Source: Mesostigma viride
Taxonomy: Eukaryota > Streptophyta > Mesostigmatophyceae > Mesostigmatales > Mesostigmataceae
Direction: 5' to 3'
Assembly (NCBI GenBank): GCA_009746045.1
Contig: RPFO01000288.1
Span: 1,478,911-1,542,910, forward strand
DNA length: 64,000 nt
Part shown: positions 32,301 through 41,166 of the stretch, in pieces
How the letters are laid out: each line of letters starts with the position of its first letter
Position numbering within the stretch: the first letter of the stretch is position 1
The notes under the pieces: generated by a model
Told to the model about the DNA's origin: nothing
Database searches by the model: none
Seen by the model: the letters and a program-made list of their open reading frames with translations, nothing else
Made by a program: the position numbers and the translations under genes

Positions 32301-32426
32301 ACAGTCCGTGTGTAGTTGTTAACGTGATTGACGGCGCTGTCCTTGCCGGTTTGCGCTTCTTGCGAATCAAAGCAGGACAAATACCATAATCAAACGACAT
32401 GGAGCTAATATAATATCATCGTCACA

Positions 32427-32597
32427 TTATTTTTTAGAGTTTGGTAGCGGATACTTGAAGGTGGGGAGAAGGGGCAATGCTCGTCTAGCTGGCATTGTCA
32501 TGGACAGACCAGAATCTGCCATTTCAGGAATGTCAAAAATCAACTTCAACCTGTTAAACGGATTAGCTGTGATGCTAGGGTCTCGAAAGTAGTCCAT
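32427..32597 (-). CDS. PLV small protein, 56 aa
   Basis: A 56-codon frame from ATG at 32597 (MDYFRDPSITANPFNRLKLI...) to TAA at 32427-32429, filling the gap between the MCP gene and the fibre-like gene. Composition is ordinary, with a Pro/basic C-terminus (PTFKYPLPNSKK). It has a start, a stop and compact spacing like its neighbours. No family recognised. A small virion or assembly protein is possible. Confidence 0.5.
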   Translation of the reverse strand: MDYFRDPSITANPFNRLKLIFDIPEMADSGLSMTMPARRALPLLPTFKYPLPNSKK

Positions 32598-32625
32598 CGT
32601 TTGTCATTACACACGTATATATTTT

Positions 32626-33930
32626 TTAGAGGTACACGGCTGCCTGCCTGCCTGCAGCGATGTCCATCTTTGATTCGCATTCCGTGAAGATGTAGGAAAT
32701 GCAGTCCGTTGCTCCCTTCTCGACTCGCAGCGTGACCACCGATGCCGTGCCACGAAGGTCAAGGCCGCTCATGTACTCTGGACCGGCACACGGCATATTA
32801 AGGTGACACGCCATCGTGAAGTTGTTGTTTAGCCACGTGGTAGGAGTCATGCCCTCACGGACACAGGACAAAACATTCCCTTGGTCACCGAACGCGGACA
32901 ACAGATTGATCCACGCCTCCGTTGCGTTCGTACGGTATCCAGGCGCCAGGTTGGATCCGTTGATGTCGTATTGGTAGGAAGTCATACCATCCGCGATGTG
33001 ATTGAACATCGTATTGCCAGATGCGTTGGTCACGTCCGCGCCGGCAGCAACCTGAATCGCCAGGAGTTTGCTGGCGGACGCGGAAGACAGCGACGCCTTG
33101 ATGGCATAGGGAGTGCGAGTCCCGAGCGACTGTTTGGTGGACTGCCACGTCCGCCACTTGAAGGAGAGAGTTCCACCCTCGGCAAGCCTGGACGAGAAAA
33201 TCTGGCCCACGATATCTTCTTGGAACCTGTACGTGTCGATGCTAAAGTGGATGTTGCTCAGTTCGAAACCAACCCCCGTTCCTGCGTCAACGGCCACGAT
33301 GCCACCAGCAGCTGCTTGCGCCACGCTAGGAAGCATCACCCCTCCGTCCATGAGTGTGATTCGGATCTCGATGGGGGGGAAGAGACTCAGATCCACGATC
33401 CGAGGCTCGCCACTCAGGAATCCCAAAAAGTGGTCAATGACGCCGTCCACTGCGGTGTTTGCCTTCACGTTGTTTGTGAGAGCGCCAGCCGCATCAGCAA
33501 TGACGATGTTGTTATTCTTCGACCAACCAGCGGGAGCCTGCGCGAGATTGTACTCGACACCGCCGTGCACCGAGAGCAGCGTATGGAACAGCTGGGAGTA
33601 GTCGTTGATGCTGTCGACGGTCTGACCTCCTGCCAGTACCTCGAGGCGCCTGATGATGGAGGACGTGTACGCGGGGAACTTTGCGAACCCCGCCGTGGTC
33701 GTGGGGGTCCCCGTGAAAAACATTGCGAAGGAGTGCAAGTCCACGAACCCGGACGTGGGGAGGCGGACCGCGACCACAGACCCTTGTTTGATGCCGTCGC
33801 TTGCTGAGAGGGTGCTGAGATGGACTCGTTGAGTCGTGTGCTGACCCAGCGCCTTCACGAGGTATTGCATGGACTTGGGGATAGCGCGCGAGTACCAGGA
33901 ATTGTCCGAAGCCATAGATTGTGTATACAT
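32626..33930 (-). CDS. PLV major capsid protein (double jelly-roll)
   Basis: A 434-residue complete frame. The region after residue 60 (GFVDLHSFAMFFTG... FPAYTSSIIRRLEVLAGGQT ... INDYSQLFHTL) closely resembles the first jelly-roll of PLV/virophage-group major capsid proteins. The second half has further beta-rich blocks (FSIDTYRF, LNMPCAGPEYMSGLDLRGTA). The length is on the short side but within the group range. In this lineage the protein forms trimeric hexon-like capsomers of the icosahedral shell. It ends 15 bp before the upstream small gene, and the penton-like gene follows further upstream, which is the expected capsid module order. Frame intact. Confidence 0.85.
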   Translation of the reverse strand: MYTQSMASDNSWYSRAIPKSMQYLVKALGQHTTQRVHLSTLSASDGIKQGSVVAVRLPTSGFVDLHSFAMFFTGTPTTTAGFAKFPAYTSSIIRRLEVLAGGQTVDSINDYSQLFHTLLSVHGGVEYNLAQAPAGWSKNNNIVIADAAGALTNNVKANTAVDGVIDHFLGFLSGEPRIVDLSLFPPIEIRITLMDGGVMLPSVAQAAAGGIVAVDAGTGVGFELSNIHFSIDTYRFQEDIVGQIFSSRLAEGGTLSFKWRTWQSTKQSLGTRTPYAIKASLSSASASKLLAIQVAAGADVTNASGNTMFNHIADGMTSYQYDINGSNLAPGYRTNATEAWINLLSAFGDQGNVLSCVREGMTPTTWLNNNFTMACHLNMPCAGPEYMSGLDLRGTASVVTLRVEKGATDCISYIFTECESKMDIAAGRQAAVYL

Positions 33931-33945
33931 TCGAATGAGATATTT

Positions 33946-34302
33946 TTACTGAAGAAGCTGGCCGAGTATGGGATTTTTTACCTTCGCTCCATCAACCCGT
34001 CTTTCGAGGTTGGACAAGGCGCTCAGACCAGTGTTTGCGACCGAGTACGCTTTCCCGAGCAGCGTACTCTTCGCGATCATGTTGGATGGGATGTGTCCGA
34101 GCGCGGAATCGACAATGCCCGCCGCCTGTTTGGCAGCCCGCGCCCCGTCGCCAATTTTTGAGATGACTTCGCCAGCGACGTGCCCGGCTTTCTTGACAGC
34201 TGACACGATGGCCGCCCCGTCGCCGACCCTCTTGATAGCGTTGCCGGCAAACTCTCCCACGCGTCTAGCCACGTTTCCGATTGCTCCAAAATTAACTTTC
34301 AT
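33946..34302 (-). CDS. PLV small amphipathic virion protein, 118 aa
   Basis: I prefer the ATG at 34302 (MKVNFGAIGNVARRVG), which overlaps the end of the penton-like gene by 11 bp. An in-frame start at 34365 would extend it by 21 residues into that gene. The protein is Ala/Gly/Lys-rich with repeated amphipathic stretches (GNAIKRVGDGAAIVSAVKKAG, HVAGEVISKIGDGARAAK). Small proteins of this kind beside MCP and penton genes in related viruses are minor internal or membrane-active capsid components. That role is inference from position and composition. Confidence 0.6.
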   Translation of the reverse strand: MKVNFGAIGNVARRVGEFAGNAIKRVGDGAAIVSAVKKAGHVAGEVISKIGDGARAAKQAAGIVDSALGHIPSNMIAKSTLLGKAYSVANTGLSALSNLERRVDGAKVKNPILGQLLQ

Positions 34303-35227
34303 CGTCCTCGATAGTACTAGATGGCTGAGAAATAAATCTGGTTTGTGGCTGGACGGTCCTGTCAAGGGCCATATACTTCAAAACGCTCCCGATCTTCCTC
34401 GCCTCTATTCCCATCGCCTTCTGAGGGCTTATGCGGAAGGAGAGCTGAAGAGCCCAATCCGAGTAGACAGTTATAGGAGCGTCGTCCTCGTCGAGCAGTC
34501 GGATCGTGATGTTGCTGGGAGAGTCCTTGAGATGCTGCCACAAAGGGGTCGCTGCCTGCCAAACAATGGGTTCTAAGAACTGCGACATGTTGGGACAGAC
34601 GGCCAAAAGGCCTCCATATCCCGTGCCTGTCGACGATGATATCACGTTTCCTCGAACGATGTCGCTGTATACATACACCATTCTCAGTCTCCCATTCGTT
34701 GCTGGCCGGTTGCTAGCGAGGACACCTGTGAAAGGATATGATCCTTCCATGAGCCCCAACACCCGGCCCGTGGGCTCATCCACCGCGACAGAGAACTCGG
34801 TGGCATTTGTCACGGTAAAAAGACTAGTCGCCCTGTTGTACGTGACCGAGAACCCAGGATCTACCGCCTTCAAAGCTTCCTCTATGTTTTTTCGGTTTTC
34901 GATAGTCGTGTACGAGCCGAGCGGCAAGGTCACCTTCGTAGGGGACTCGCTGCCAGACAAACGGACAGTGAAGTATCGGTTTCCTTCGCTGATGTGAGTC
35001 TGTTCAAACGGGATGGTCATGAGGGTAAGCCCGACGTCGTGATAATCGTCAAGGAGTCCCGCCGGGATGTCCCATACCGGATCCACTAGCGTCCCGCGAG
35101 TTCGGTTCTCCGTGCGAAGAGTGAGTGTCAGCGTTTCCTGGATGAACTCCTTCATCGGCCACTTCTTCTGACAATAGCTCAGAAGTAATTTCGTTTGTCC
35201 CAAAAACCTTGACGACGCCTTCCTCAA
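34292..35227 (-). CDS. PLV penton-like minor capsid protein
   Basis: Frame of 311 codons; a start at 35155 (MKEFIQETLTLTLRT, 287 aa) is more plausible because it shortens the overlap with the upstream gene. Beta-rich throughout, with NRYFTVRLSGSES, FSVTYNRATSLFTVTN, RLRMVYVYSDIVRGN and, near the end, VYSDWALQLSFRISP. The last is the pattern (…I.V.SDWALQL.FR) I associate with single jelly-roll penton proteins of PLVs/virophages. It sits two genes upstream of the MCP, as usual in this group. It probably occupies capsid vertices. Confidence 0.7.
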   Translation of the reverse strand: MRKASSRFLGQTKLLLSYCQKKWPMKEFIQETLTLTLRTENRTRGTLVDPVWDIPAGLLDDYHDVGLTLMTIPFEQTHISEGNRYFTVRLSGSESPTKVTLPLGSYTTIENRKNIEEALKAVDPGFSVTYNRATSLFTVTNATEFSVAVDEPTGRVLGLMEGSYPFTGVLASNRPATNGRLRMVYVYSDIVRGNVISSSTGTGYGGLLAVCPNMSQFLEPIVWQAATPLWQHLKDSPSNITIRLLDEDDAPITVYSDWALQLSFRISPQKAMGIEARKIGSVLKYMALDRTVQPQTRFISQPSSTIEDDES

Positions 35228-35393
35228 TTTTCGCCGATGCCCTTTTCATGGCGCGCCTTGTCTTCCCTGTGAGTGGCTTCTTCTTACAGTAGAGCATGGC
35301 TGCCTCAATGAACTCTCGTGGGACATTTGGATGGAGGGTCATCCATTGAGAGATCTCGAGCATCTCGGCGTCAGTGAACAGCGGGCTGCTCAT
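35049..35393 (-). CDS. PLV hypothetical protein, 114 aa
   Basis: Opens MSSPLFTDAEMLEISQWMTL, with a helical N-terminal 60 residues containing a basic stretch (KKKPLTGKTRRAMKRASAK). It then becomes acidic and Ser/Gly/His-rich. It overlaps the start of the penton-like gene by about 100 bp, and its low-complexity tail lies in the overlap, so the true end or a frameshift is uncertain. No family recognised. Confidence 0.45.
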   Translation of the reverse strand: MSSPLFTDAEMLEISQWMTLHPNVPREFIEAAMLYCKKKPLTGKTRRAMKRASAKIEEGVVKVFGTNEITSELLSEEVADEGVHPGNADTHSSHGEPNSRDASGSGMGHPGGTP

Positions 35394-35395
35394 GT

Positions 35396-35899
35396 TTACT
35401 CTTCTGTGAGATTTTTTTCAGCGCCTTCTTTTGGAATTCCCACGACCGTGTTGTGGACCCTCCTGAGATGCAGCAGGAGGTTTTTTTCGTTTGCGAACGT
35501 GCTCTTACACCCGGGTTGTGGGCATTTCCACCTCGCGCCTCCCACCTGGACTCGTTTCCCGACAGGTACACCCGCAGGCTCCGGGGGTGCCGCCACTGCT
35601 TCATCGACGACAACCGGTTCGGGAGCCGGCGCGACAGGGGCCGGTTGGGCATACGCGGACAACGGGGGGTACGCGACCGGTCTAGAGTTCGCCATCACTG
35701 ACGCCATGAGAAGGGCATCCTTGAACCCTCGCGCCTCTGCGACCTTCCCTTTGTTCACCGCTCTTCGGACCGGCGCGCTGTGGATGACAATGGTGTTGGT
35801 CGATGAAGCGGTCACCTGCGACTGGGGTGCGACCTTACGCTTCGGTTTTCCCCTTTTACTTGAAGGACGGCGCCGTGCTGATTTCTGACGCCTTGCCAT
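35396..35899 (-). CDS. PLV basic protein with C2H2 zinc finger
   Basis: 167 residues. Residues 1-25 are very basic (ARRQKSARRRPSSKRGKPKR), the middle is Pro/Ala/Val-rich, and residues about 124-148 form a C2H2 finger, C-x4-C-x12-H-x4-H (CPQPGCKSTF...HLRRVH). The combination indicates nucleic-acid binding, either genome condensation in the virion or regulation of late genes. It ends 3 bp before the next gene's start. Frame intact. Confidence 0.7.
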   Translation of the reverse strand: MARRQKSARRRPSSKRGKPKRKVAPQSQVTASSTNTIVIHSAPVRRAVNKGKVAEARGFKDALLMASVMANSRPVAYPPLSAYAQPAPVAPAPEPVVVDEAVAAPPEPAGVPVGKRVQVGGARWKCPQPGCKSTFANEKNLLLHLRRVHNTVVGIPKEGAEKNLTEE

Positions 35900-35921
35900 T
35901 TCTGCATATAATCATAGATTT

Positions 35922-36958
35922 TTATAACGTCCAAGTGAGGGTCTTGTTAGTCGACACGGCCATTTTTCCAGCGCGCGACTTGCAAAACGCCGTAGACAAC
36001 GCTATGTTTGTTGACGTGTCAGTGGTGATGCGAGGAATCCGCAATGCGATTTCAAACACCCCGTCATCCTCCTCGTATCCTGAAACAACATTCCAGTTGC
36101 TGCCAATTATAACGTTTACCGGCCAGACGGACAGGCCGCTAGCCGTTAAGCGATATGGGTTTGATATGTCGAGAATCGTTGGTGGGTTGTTATCAAATGT
36201 TAACCTGACAAGGATATTGGTCAACGCGGTCGGAAGAGTTAGTTCCGATTGCGTGGCCGGGTCGTGGAAAGACATCACGGCCACGGGGCGCCGTGCCAAA
36301 ATTGCGGAAGCGGGTAGTCGTATATGGGCTGCCTCAACCGACCAGAATCTGCTTCCAAATCGTGTGCGATATACGCCTAGTTTCTCGGACATCTTCATAC
36401 AGGGCCACGTCCATCCCGTGATTGCCGCCAATTGACGACAGGCTTGAACCATAATAGTAGCTTAGGCTAGAAGCAAATAAAAGCGGGCTCGGGCCAGATA
36501 CTGTTGGATCTAATACCTGGAACGTCACGGTCGCCAAATGGATCATACCAGTAACTGGAGGATCAACCAGTGAAATATGATCACAGGTTATGTCAACGTA
36601 CGACGAGGATTTTGAATTGTGTTGTAGAAAAACCGCCAGTCCACGCTTCTCCAACGACTACGCTGATAAGCAACGGATCATTGCTCAACTTGGTGTTTGA
36701 AAATCCAAGTCTTACATAAAACTTCCTCACCGACTGACGAGCTGGTAGAATCCCATATATTTTGGCAGTATATTGGTTCATTTGCACGCCGTATTGAACA
36801 TCGGGACACTTAACAACCGTGCGGATGACACTCTCATTCGTGAGTGTTAGCTCCTTAAACCAAGTATCCGCCACACCCGGTACGGGTTTTGTGACGCTAT
36901 ATTTGCCAAAAATGCTACAATTCCTCGACGAGGTGGACCTGTGACGCAGCTCCAACAC
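35922..36958 (-). pseudogene. PLV beta-rich protein in three overlapping frames
   Basis: Three overlapping minus-strand frames, 36958-36593, 36654-36334 and 36452-35922. Each is shifted +1 relative to the previous one, overlaps the next by 60-120 bp and reads naturally only in its non-overlapped part. All three contain a similar block: a V.L.F/VTF strand, a short linker, then PLL or PTILDI (VRLGFSNTKLSNDPLLI; ATVTFQVLDPTVSGPSPLLF; VRLTFDNNPPTILDI). The simplest reading is one gene of about 340 codons with three related beta domains, broken by two one-base insertions. The middle domain vaguely resembles cohesin-type folds. Three separate genes are the alternative. Confidence 0.45.
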
Positions 36959-36998
36959 GTCTCCACGGCTGTGTACGATCCGGATGGATTGTTGGTTT

Positions 36999-37487
36999 TT
37001 AGGAGTCGAACTCTATGTCTTGTAGGTCATCTTTGATGGCCAGACATACGCGCCGTGGTACTCTCCGCTCAAGTGGAAACTGGTCGGAGGGCATCGGAAT
37101 GTACGGGTCAATAATGTCTGTAGGATGGTTGTAAATATACCGGACGAGTTTGAGATTTTAGTCATTCACTAAGTTTTGAGGAGTTGTTTTGGATATATAA
37201 CGCTCACTTCCATCCGATTTTCTTCGAAATGCCACCCAGTAGCTGTTTTGTTGTCTCCATGATGAGTTTAACGTGTATCGAACCTTCGACTTCAGATTGT
37301 CAAACAGGTCGAGTGCATAGTCACTATGGTGCAGATTGATACCCAGCATACCCCAATGCGTCGTAGCCGCATTTCTCCAATTCTGATGGGCATCTGTCGT
37401 GGCCGGGTGATATTTATTCGTCAAAGACATAGTATTTTCTGCAAACGAAAAAGCATCGTTGCTGCCCAAATATAGCCGAAAACACAA
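36999..37487 (-). pseudogene. PLV hypothetical gene with in-frame stop
   Basis: Frame from 37487 (or ATG at 37430, MSLTNKYHPATTDAHQNW) to a TAA at 37158-37160. Directly after this stop the same frame stays open for 52 more codons (RYIYNHPTDIIDPYIPMPSD...) to a second TAA at 36999-37001. The extension has ordinary composition and no ATG near its start. I infer a longer original gene with a nonsense mutation, or readthrough. No family recognised. Confidence 0.5.
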
Positions 37488-37638
37488 AGAAAGGGCCGTC
37501 TATGAGCTGCTCTGAAAAAACAACACATTTGCTTGGTGCCGGAGTGGCTGTTTTTACAAAAAAGAATTTTTCGGAGACCCTTCAAAGTAGTATTTTCGCT
37601 TCTGCTTGCAGCGGTCACGGAGTGGCGCGAGAATGATT

Positions 37639-39201
37639 CTAGAGAATGGAGTCGTAGCGGGGCCGTCTATCTCCACGGTTCCCTGACAGGTTTGGCGAGT
37701 CCTTTACGGTTACGATCCTGTATCTGAGTTCTACATCATCGCCTTCGGATGGATTTTGAAACGTCGTTGTCTTCAACGTCCCATCCAAGGCCCCTTGAGA
37801 TACTCCGTTCGCCAACAGATGAAAACCGGTGAGAGGAGGCAACGACTTTCCCCACCCCACATCATGGTCCGCGTAGACGCCGTTGATCGCGATTTTTACA
37901 GGATTTAGATATGAAATGTAGGAACTTGGTGTCCGGATGCCGGAGTGCAGTTGGCTCATTTTTGAAACGCATACCATCACCCCTCCTTTGTGGGTGGTGT
38001 AGGAGGTGAGGGTCGAGTCGTTGTAGACGTCTATCTCGTAGTTCATATACTTGTTACTATCTGCCGCGACTGGCGCGGTGATTACGGCGTCTTCCCCGCG
38101 CAGTCCCCCGTTTTGCGAGAGGGAGACTCCGCCGATGGTCGGAGTGGTCGGCGTGAGCTGGGTGGAATTCATGTACCACCTGATGGGGAGTTTGCGTTGG
38201 TATGCGAAGGGGGTCGTCATCTTTATGCCCTGTTTGAGGGTCGTTCCCTCTACGACCTCCCAATTAGCGGTGGTTGGATTGGTGCTCCAGTAGAGTGCGT
38301 TCACAGGGTCAATCGGACCCATTCGCCAGTCCGTCAGTGGCGAGTATGTACGCGTGATGGTGAAGGATCTCCCAGTTAGTGGAAGGCGGCGGTTGTCGTC
38401 GCGAATCGTGGCGAAAGACAACAACTCCACGCGGAGAGGGAGGCCGTTAAATCGAGATCCGCCGAGACCATAGAAAGAGTCGGAAAAGTATGGATATCCT
38501 ACCTCTCCGTCCACAACGCTCTCCCCCGTGCGCGCCTGGGTCGTGTGGTAGTCGCGATAGGTAAACTTACAGATTCCACTCGCGTCGCCATTCGTAACGT
38601 TGTAGGGCAGCTGGACTCGCACATCCTGGTCATTGATGACGTTGAACGCGTTTTGGTGCGACACGGTCGTCCCGTCTTCGAGATGGAGGACGAAATCCCC
38701 GTTCAAGTTAGCTATCGACGTTTTGCCTACCCCGTGTTGGTCAAAAAGGTAGTCCAATTGCGCGCGGGTCAGGACTCTGCCACCAGGGTCTAGCAACGTA
38801 TCAGGGCTAAAGTCGAAGACGTGGTACTGGGTCGCTCCCACTTTCGCCGTAAGGTAAGGTTCATTTAGAGTGAGATCGTCGACTAAAGTAGTCCCTGATT
38901 TAAAATAGGAATACCCATTCACGACGAGACTGTAAGCAAGTTCCGATGGGTCGCTTGCGGTCTCGTCGTCGTAATTGTCTCCGAGTCGCACATTTGTCGG
39001 CTGGCTCGGGTAGAAAATTTTGAATCCGTCGACAACGAGTGACTCATCGAATGGATGTGAAATGCCAAGAAGTAACGTCACGCTAGCTTGAAGCCCATCT
39101 ATGTCTGTTTCGATGTTAGAAACACGCTCCTCCATTTCAGGGTCGAGCGTTAACCCGGTGGCGAGATTGGTCGGTCTGCTCAATGTTGTTAGAACGACCA
39201 T
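37639..39201 (-). CDS. PLV large structural (fibre/tail-like) protein, 520 aa
   Basis: Complete frame opening MVVLTTLSRP. Residues about 22-45 (EERVSNIETDIDGLQASVTL) look like a short trimeric coiled coil. The rest is beta-rich with many Thr, Asn, Tyr and Gly and no membrane segments, as in spike or fibre proteins. It is the first gene of the minus-strand block, only 24 bp from the divergent plus-strand gene at 39226. No family recognised by name. A virion fibre or vertex protein is my inference. Confidence 0.6.
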   Translation of the reverse strand: MVVLTTLSRPTNLATGLTLDPEMEERVSNIETDIDGLQASVTLLLGISHPFDESLVVDGFKIFYPSQPTNVRLGDNYDDETASDPSELAYSLVVNGYSYFKSGTTLVDDLTLNEPYLTAKVGATQYHVFDFSPDTLLDPGGRVLTRAQLDYLFDQHGVGKTSIANLNGDFVLHLEDGTTVSHQNAFNVINDQDVRVQLPYNVTNGDASGICKFTYRDYHTTQARTGESVVDGEVGYPYFSDSFYGLGGSRFNGLPLRVELLSFATIRDDNRRLPLTGRSFTITRTYSPLTDWRMGPIDPVNALYWSTNPTTANWEVVEGTTLKQGIKMTTPFAYQRKLPIRWYMNSTQLTPTTPTIGGVSLSQNGGLRGEDAVITAPVAADSNKYMNYEIDVYNDSTLTSYTTHKGGVMVCVSKMSQLHSGIRTPSSYISYLNPVKIAINGVYADHDVGWGKSLPPLTGFHLLANGVSQGALDGTLKTTTFQNPSEGDDVELRYRIVTVKDSPNLSGNRGDRRPRYDSIL

Positions 39202-39225
39202 TTATTATCTACCTAGAATATAAAC
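39202..39225. promoter_or_regulatory. Divergent PLV intergenic region
   Basis: Only 24 AT-rich bases separate the two divergent start codons. Promoters for both blocks must overlap this spot or extend into the coding regions. Confidence 0.4.
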
Positions 39226-39752
39226 ATGGCCTCTGAGGCTTCAGAGACCCCAACGAGCTACCAAGACGAAACCTTCGCCGAGACGCGGGAAGAGCAGGTT
39301 GACCTGGTCAAGACAATTCGAAAGGGACAACCGCTGAATGATGAACAGAAAAAAGCCCTTCGCGACAAAATGAGGGTTTACCAGCAACGCGCAAAAGCCG
39401 AGAGGGAGAAGAGACGAAACGAAGAAAAGGAGGCAGAGATAACGAAACGAAAGGTCCTTGCAAAGGAATTGGAGATTCAGCGGCAAAGGCTAGTCGAACT
39501 CGAGCTGCAAGAAGCCGTAACAAATCGCGGATTGAACGCCTTCTCGCTGAAGATTCCGTCGCCTCAACCCCCGCCGACACGCCAAAACCAAGACGGGGTC
39601 GAAAGCCCAAGGAGACAGAGCCGGACTCTCCGCCACCCCCGATCAAGACCCGACAGCTCCCACCTCCACCACCGCCACCTGTCGCGATGACGCCATACGA
39701 GATGCGCATGGCCGCCATCCGCGCGTCTCTCCTTGCTAGTCTGGACGATTAA
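39226..39752 (+). CDS. PLV coiled-coil protein with AT-hook (needs frameshift)
   Basis: N-terminal part in the frame of the ATG at 39226: Glu/Lys-rich from residue 20 to about 98 (long helix, EREKRRNEEKEAEITKRK). In about 39515-39525 the sensible frame changes by -1: the next frame gives SRIERLLAEDS, an AT-hook-like KPRRGRKPKE, an eight-Pro tract and a helical end MRMAAIRASLLASLDD, stopping at 39750-39752. One extra A in the AAA at 39522-39524 would join them. Left in its own frame, the first part ends at 39690 in an Arg/His/Ser-rich artefact. The gene starts the plus-strand block and ends 12 bp before the ATPase. Function unknown; DNA binding plausible. Confidence 0.55.
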
Positions 39753-39764
39753 AATGTCTTCAGA

Positions 39765-40649
39765 ATGATAATGGCTATCATCGAAGAGCGACGAATTCAT
39801 TCACTTGAGAACAAAGACATCAAGCAACGATACGCCCCACAGCGTCCTGCTCCACCGAATATGCCGAGTCTTCATTTCATCGCAAACTTCTGCGGAGCTC
39901 GACGGTCTGGGAAAACTACATCGGCAGTCAACATGGCGAAGGCTTACTTTGCTAACAACTCATTCGACAAGCTGTACCTCATTTCAGGGAGTGCCCACAC
40001 GGAGCCGAAATACAAGGAGCTCCCGGAACCAGCTATGACGATGGAAGTCTACTCTAACCTGGCATTCGATGGGATGATAGATCATATAAAGTCTGACCTC
40101 CACGAATACGAGAGGTACAAGGACGATCTCAAGGTCTGGGAAACGTTCAAACGCGAATACGTGGATGGGAAAAAAAACGCAGAACTCATGGACCTCTCCA
40201 TGTACCTACGCCTTGATGCAATGAACTGGGATAAACCTGCGACAAGGTTCGAGCACGGTCCTCCTTCGTCGCTCATTCTGATAGACGACATGCAAGGCAG
40301 TGCCCTCTATCAGAGCTCTAGCAAAAACGCTGTTGCGGCTTTCGCGTTCAAACACAGACACTTCCTCACGAGCATGATTTTCCTGACACAGGCGTACACG
40401 AGCGGTGGCGTACCACGAGCAGTGCGAGCGAATATATCGTTTCTTGCGCTGTTCAGAACGAAGGACCATCGAGCCGCGCGACAGATCGCGGAAGAGAGCG
40501 CGGGGTCTGTGGCGCCGGATGAGTTTCTCGCGCTATGGGACCACGCCGTCAAGGACGATCCTCACGACTTCTTTGCTGTCGACTTCGACCAGCGCGACCC
40601 GAAAAAAATGTTTCGTCGAAACTTCAATACATTTCTCTCGATAAAATAA
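39765..40649 (+). CDS. PLV genome-packaging ATPase (A32/FtsK-HerA type)
   Basis: 294 residues. Walker A is GARRSGKT at residues 44-51 and Walker B is LILIDD at 170-175. Downstream LTQAYTSGGVPRAVRANISF gives the conserved sensor region of A32-like packaging ATPases, which pump DNA into preformed capsids of PLVs, virophages, polintons and large DNA viruses. Length matches the family. A start at the second Met (39771) is equally possible. The frame is intact. It lies just upstream of the AT-hook and recombinase genes on the same strand. Confidence 0.88.
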   Translation: MIMAIIEERRIHSLENKDIKQRYAPQRPAPPNMPSLHFIANFCGARRSGKTTSAVNMAKAYFANNSFDKLYLISGSAHTEPKYKELPEPAMTMEVYSNLAFDGMIDHIKSDLHEYERYKDDLKVWETFKREYVDGKKNAELMDLSMYLRLDAMNWDKPATRFEHGPPSSLILIDDMQGSALYQSSSKNAVAAFAFKHRHFLTSMIFLTQAYTSGGVPRAVRANISFLALFRTKDHRAARQIAEESAGSVAPDEFLALWDHAVKDDPHDFFAVDFDQRDPKKMFRRNFNTFLSIK

Positions 40650-40671
40650 TTTTCTCTGAACATGATATACT

Positions 40672-41166
40672 ATGGATATTCCGTCCATCAAACGATACGC
40701 AGGCGCCGAGAAGGAGTACGTGTTGGACACCCAAGCACTCCTCCGATATTGTTCGGGTTCTCGACTGGGGCAGAAAACTCTAGAACGTGTCGTCAGGATC
40801 CTTCAAGAAGCAGGCCACCACGACACGATTCCGTCCACCTGTCACGACATGAGCCCCGAAATCCGATTGGCCATCCTCGCCTTGGTGGGCGATCGCAGGC
40901 GTCCACGTGGGCGCTCACCCTCCAAAACGGAAAAACGACACGAACCGAAACGGCCTCGAGGGCGCCCAAGGATCCACCCCGTAGGGTATAAAAAGCCTCG
41001 AGCCAAAAAATTGTCTCATGTTCAGTCATCAGATGACGGTGACCGTAGAGGAGCGTCGCGAGCAATGGCGACGGGCCCAGGCGAAGAGGCGAGCAATCGC
41101 CCGCGACCAGACGAACTGCATCTCGGCGAAAAGCAAGGTCAAGAAGGGCGTCTGGAATCCCAGTGA
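40672..41166 (+). CDS. PLV AT-hook protein
   Basis: 164-codon frame. Residues 1-75 are a small helical domain (MDIPSIKRYAGAEKEYVLDT..., SPEIRLAILALVG). It is followed by a very basic segment with a classical AT-hook core RPRGRPR at about residues 94-100. The last 45 residues overlap the recombinase start by 149 bp and have low-complexity composition, so the natural end may be earlier or the recombinase may start later. AT-hooks bind the minor groove of AT-rich DNA; a role in replication or transcription is inference. Confidence 0.55.
   Translation: MDIPSIKRYAGAEKEYVLDTQALLRYCSGSRLGQKTLERVVRILQEAGHHDTIPSTCHDMSPEIRLAILALVGDRRRPRGRSPSKTEKRHEPKRPRGRPRIHPVGYKKPRAKKLSHVQSSDDGDRRGASRAMATGPGEEASNRPRPDELHLGEKQGQEGRLESQ

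Larger units (their letters stand above)
27602..32400 (-). pseudogene. PLV fibre/adhesin-like gene split by hAT-like insertion
   Basis: The gene starts at an ATG at 32400 (MSFDYGICPA...) and reads 36 codons to 32293, where the hAT-like element 29194-32292 interrupts it. The same frame resumes at 29193 and runs to 27602. Removing the insert and one copy of the 8-bp duplication restores one frame of about 565 codons. Content: three bacterial-type Ig-like repeats (each with a VTATFS.SVTGF.LGDI.VTNG core; the first spans the insertion point), then a region from about residue 310 beginning FAWYDPSDSATVF and ending IRGYLVAKWG, which looks like a concanavalin/LamG-type carbohydrate-binding domain. 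Such an architecture suggests a virion fibre or host-attachment protein. The 522-residue part after the insertion has its own in-frame ATG at 29170, but the gene is broken. Confidence 0.75.

Noticed and set aside
32881..33807. 308-codon plus-strand ORF
   Set aside because: Antisense shadow of the major capsid gene.
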